DNA of 6,761 nucleotides from Methanobacteriota archaeon. GTDB lineage: Archaea > Halobacteriota > Halobacteria > Halobacteriales > Halalkalicoccaceae. Position numbers and translations under genes: made by a program. Under the pieces are notes generated by a model. That model saw nothing but the letters and a program-made list of their open reading frames with translations. It had not been told where the DNA came from and ran no database searches. Shown here piece after piece: positions 6,511 to 6,761 of this stretch; within the stretch, counting starts at the first letter, position 1, and every line of letters begins with the position of its first letter. Where the stretch lies: contig JADFQH010000019.1 of the NCBI GenBank assembly GCA_022561895.1, forward strand, positions 1-6,761, written 5' to 3'.

Positions 6511-6517
6511 TCTCCTT
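6511..6517 (-). promoter_or_regulatory. Shine-Dalgarno-like site of the site-2 protease gene
   Basis: On the minus strand AAGGAGA ends two bases before the ATG at 6508. The sequence is a good match to the 16S anti-SD, but the spacing is shorter than usual (about 5-9 bases). The next in-frame start candidate (GTG, codon 9) would be too far away, so the ATG is kept. It is the only clear SD-like site before a gene start in this window. Confidence 0.4.
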
Positions 6518-6549
6518 TCAGCGACCGGCGCTCAAATGGGTTTGGTTCC

Positions 6550-6560
6550 TATACTGTCGG
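6550..6560 (+). repeat. Extra copy of the TATACTGTCGG terminus
   Basis: TATACTGTCGG occurs here and again, identically, at 6615-6625, where it is the left end of the inverted-repeat element. The similarity stops after 11 bp. It may be a remnant of an older element end, or an alternative left boundary for a longer 148-bp element ending at 6697. Chance is possible for 11 bp but unlikely at 65-bp spacing. Confidence 0.4.
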
Positions 6561-6614
6561 TTGTGAGCCGTTAGGTGAACTTGCCGAAACGATTCCGGAA
6601 AATTCACGCAGATA

Positions 6615-6697
6615 TATACTGTCGGACAGAGGCTTTGATACGTTGTCGCCGGGGACGGCTGTCGGCGAATGTATCAACCGTTCTGTCCGGCAGTATA
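6615..6697. repeat. 83-bp MITE-like element with terminal inverted repeats
   Basis: Left end TATACTGTCGGACAGA (6615-6630) pairs with right end TCTGTCCGGCAGTATA (6682-6697), 15 of 16 positions. Inside, TTGATAC (6635-6641) pairs with GTATCAA (6671-6677), and TCGCCG (6646-6651) with CGGCGA (6663-6668), all on one axis near 6656, leaving an 11-base loop. The unit can thus fold into a single long imperfect hairpin. The left end also holds its own small palindrome, CTGTC-G-GACAG (6619-6629). No ORF fits within it, so if mobile it needs a transposase in trans. No flanking direct duplication is clear, partly because the second repeat abuts its right end. A large regulatory palindrome is the alternative. 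Confidence 0.65.
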
Positions 6698-6761
6698 GTA
6701 GTCGTTGAACGTCACTCCACACTCGTGTGCGGACTGGCGGCCAGCGCGCCCCGCGCGGGGC
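6698..6761. repeat. Palindromic intergenic repeat, copy 2 (left half, cut by window edge)
   Basis: This matches the left half of the 1426-1523 element: GTAGTCGTTGAA (6698-6709) against GTCGTCGTTGAA, then a CACAC/GTGTG segment, then CTGGCGGCCAGCGC (6734-6747), identical to 1461-1474 and at nearly the same distance from the end. Its outer arm is even closer to the reverse complement of the right arm of copy 1 (GTAGTCGTTGAACGTCA on that strand). The centre differs: here it is the perfect 12-bp palindrome CCCCGCGCGGGG (6749-6760). By symmetry the right half should extend to about 6811, beyond the window. Confidence 0.7.

Noticed and set aside
6575..6607. GTGAA/TTCAC inverted pair with a TTCCGGAA palindrome between
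   Set aside because: Short arms with a long unpaired interior. Not enough to call an operator.

Overview
The window looks like chromosomal DNA from a haloarchaeon (class Halobacteria). The predicted proteins are very rich in Asp and Glu, the DNA is GC-rich with GC-biased third codon positions, starts often lack a Shine-Dalgarno site but have A/T-rich TATA-like boxes about 25 bp upstream, and the gene content (a PitA-type chlorite dismutase/ABM fusion, a halophilic PadR regulator, an acidic multi-PDZ site-2 protease) is typical of that class. I cannot name the genus from sequence alone.

Layout from left to right. Positions 1-246 hold the C-terminal end of an acidic unknown protein. At 318-1373 there is an intact aldo/keto reductase with its full catalytic tetrad. 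The intergenic stretch 1374-1526 is mostly a 98-bp, nearly symmetric palindromic repeat that ends a few bases before a 41-codon membrane-protein ORF (1527-1652), which looks N-terminally cut. A small one-helix SHOCT-domain membrane protein follows (1696-1935) and converges on a leftward gene set.

The leftward set reads 4148 to 1932: a 91-aa haloarchaeal protein of unknown role, then pitA (571 aa, chlorite dismutase/HemQ-like domain plus C-terminal ABM-type domains), then a 64-aa two-helix membrane protein that starts inside the pitA stop (ATGA overlap). This is probably one operon connected with heme. A PadR-family regulator (4227-4748) is divergent from it across 78 bp and could control it. 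The regulator converges, with overlapping stops, on a 587-aa zinc site-2 intramembrane protease carrying three PDZ-like units (4745-6508, leftward).

The right end (6509-6761) has no gene but is dense in repeats: an 83-bp element with TATACTG-type terminal inverted repeats (6615-6697), an extra copy of that terminus at 6550-6560, and, abutting it, the left half of a second copy of the 1426-1523 palindrome, cut by the window edge. The palindromes look like non-autonomous mobile (MITE-like) or REP-like elements. They, and the internally duplicated PitA, are the most notable features. I see no convincing new defence or mobile system here, and no RNA gene or CRISPR.
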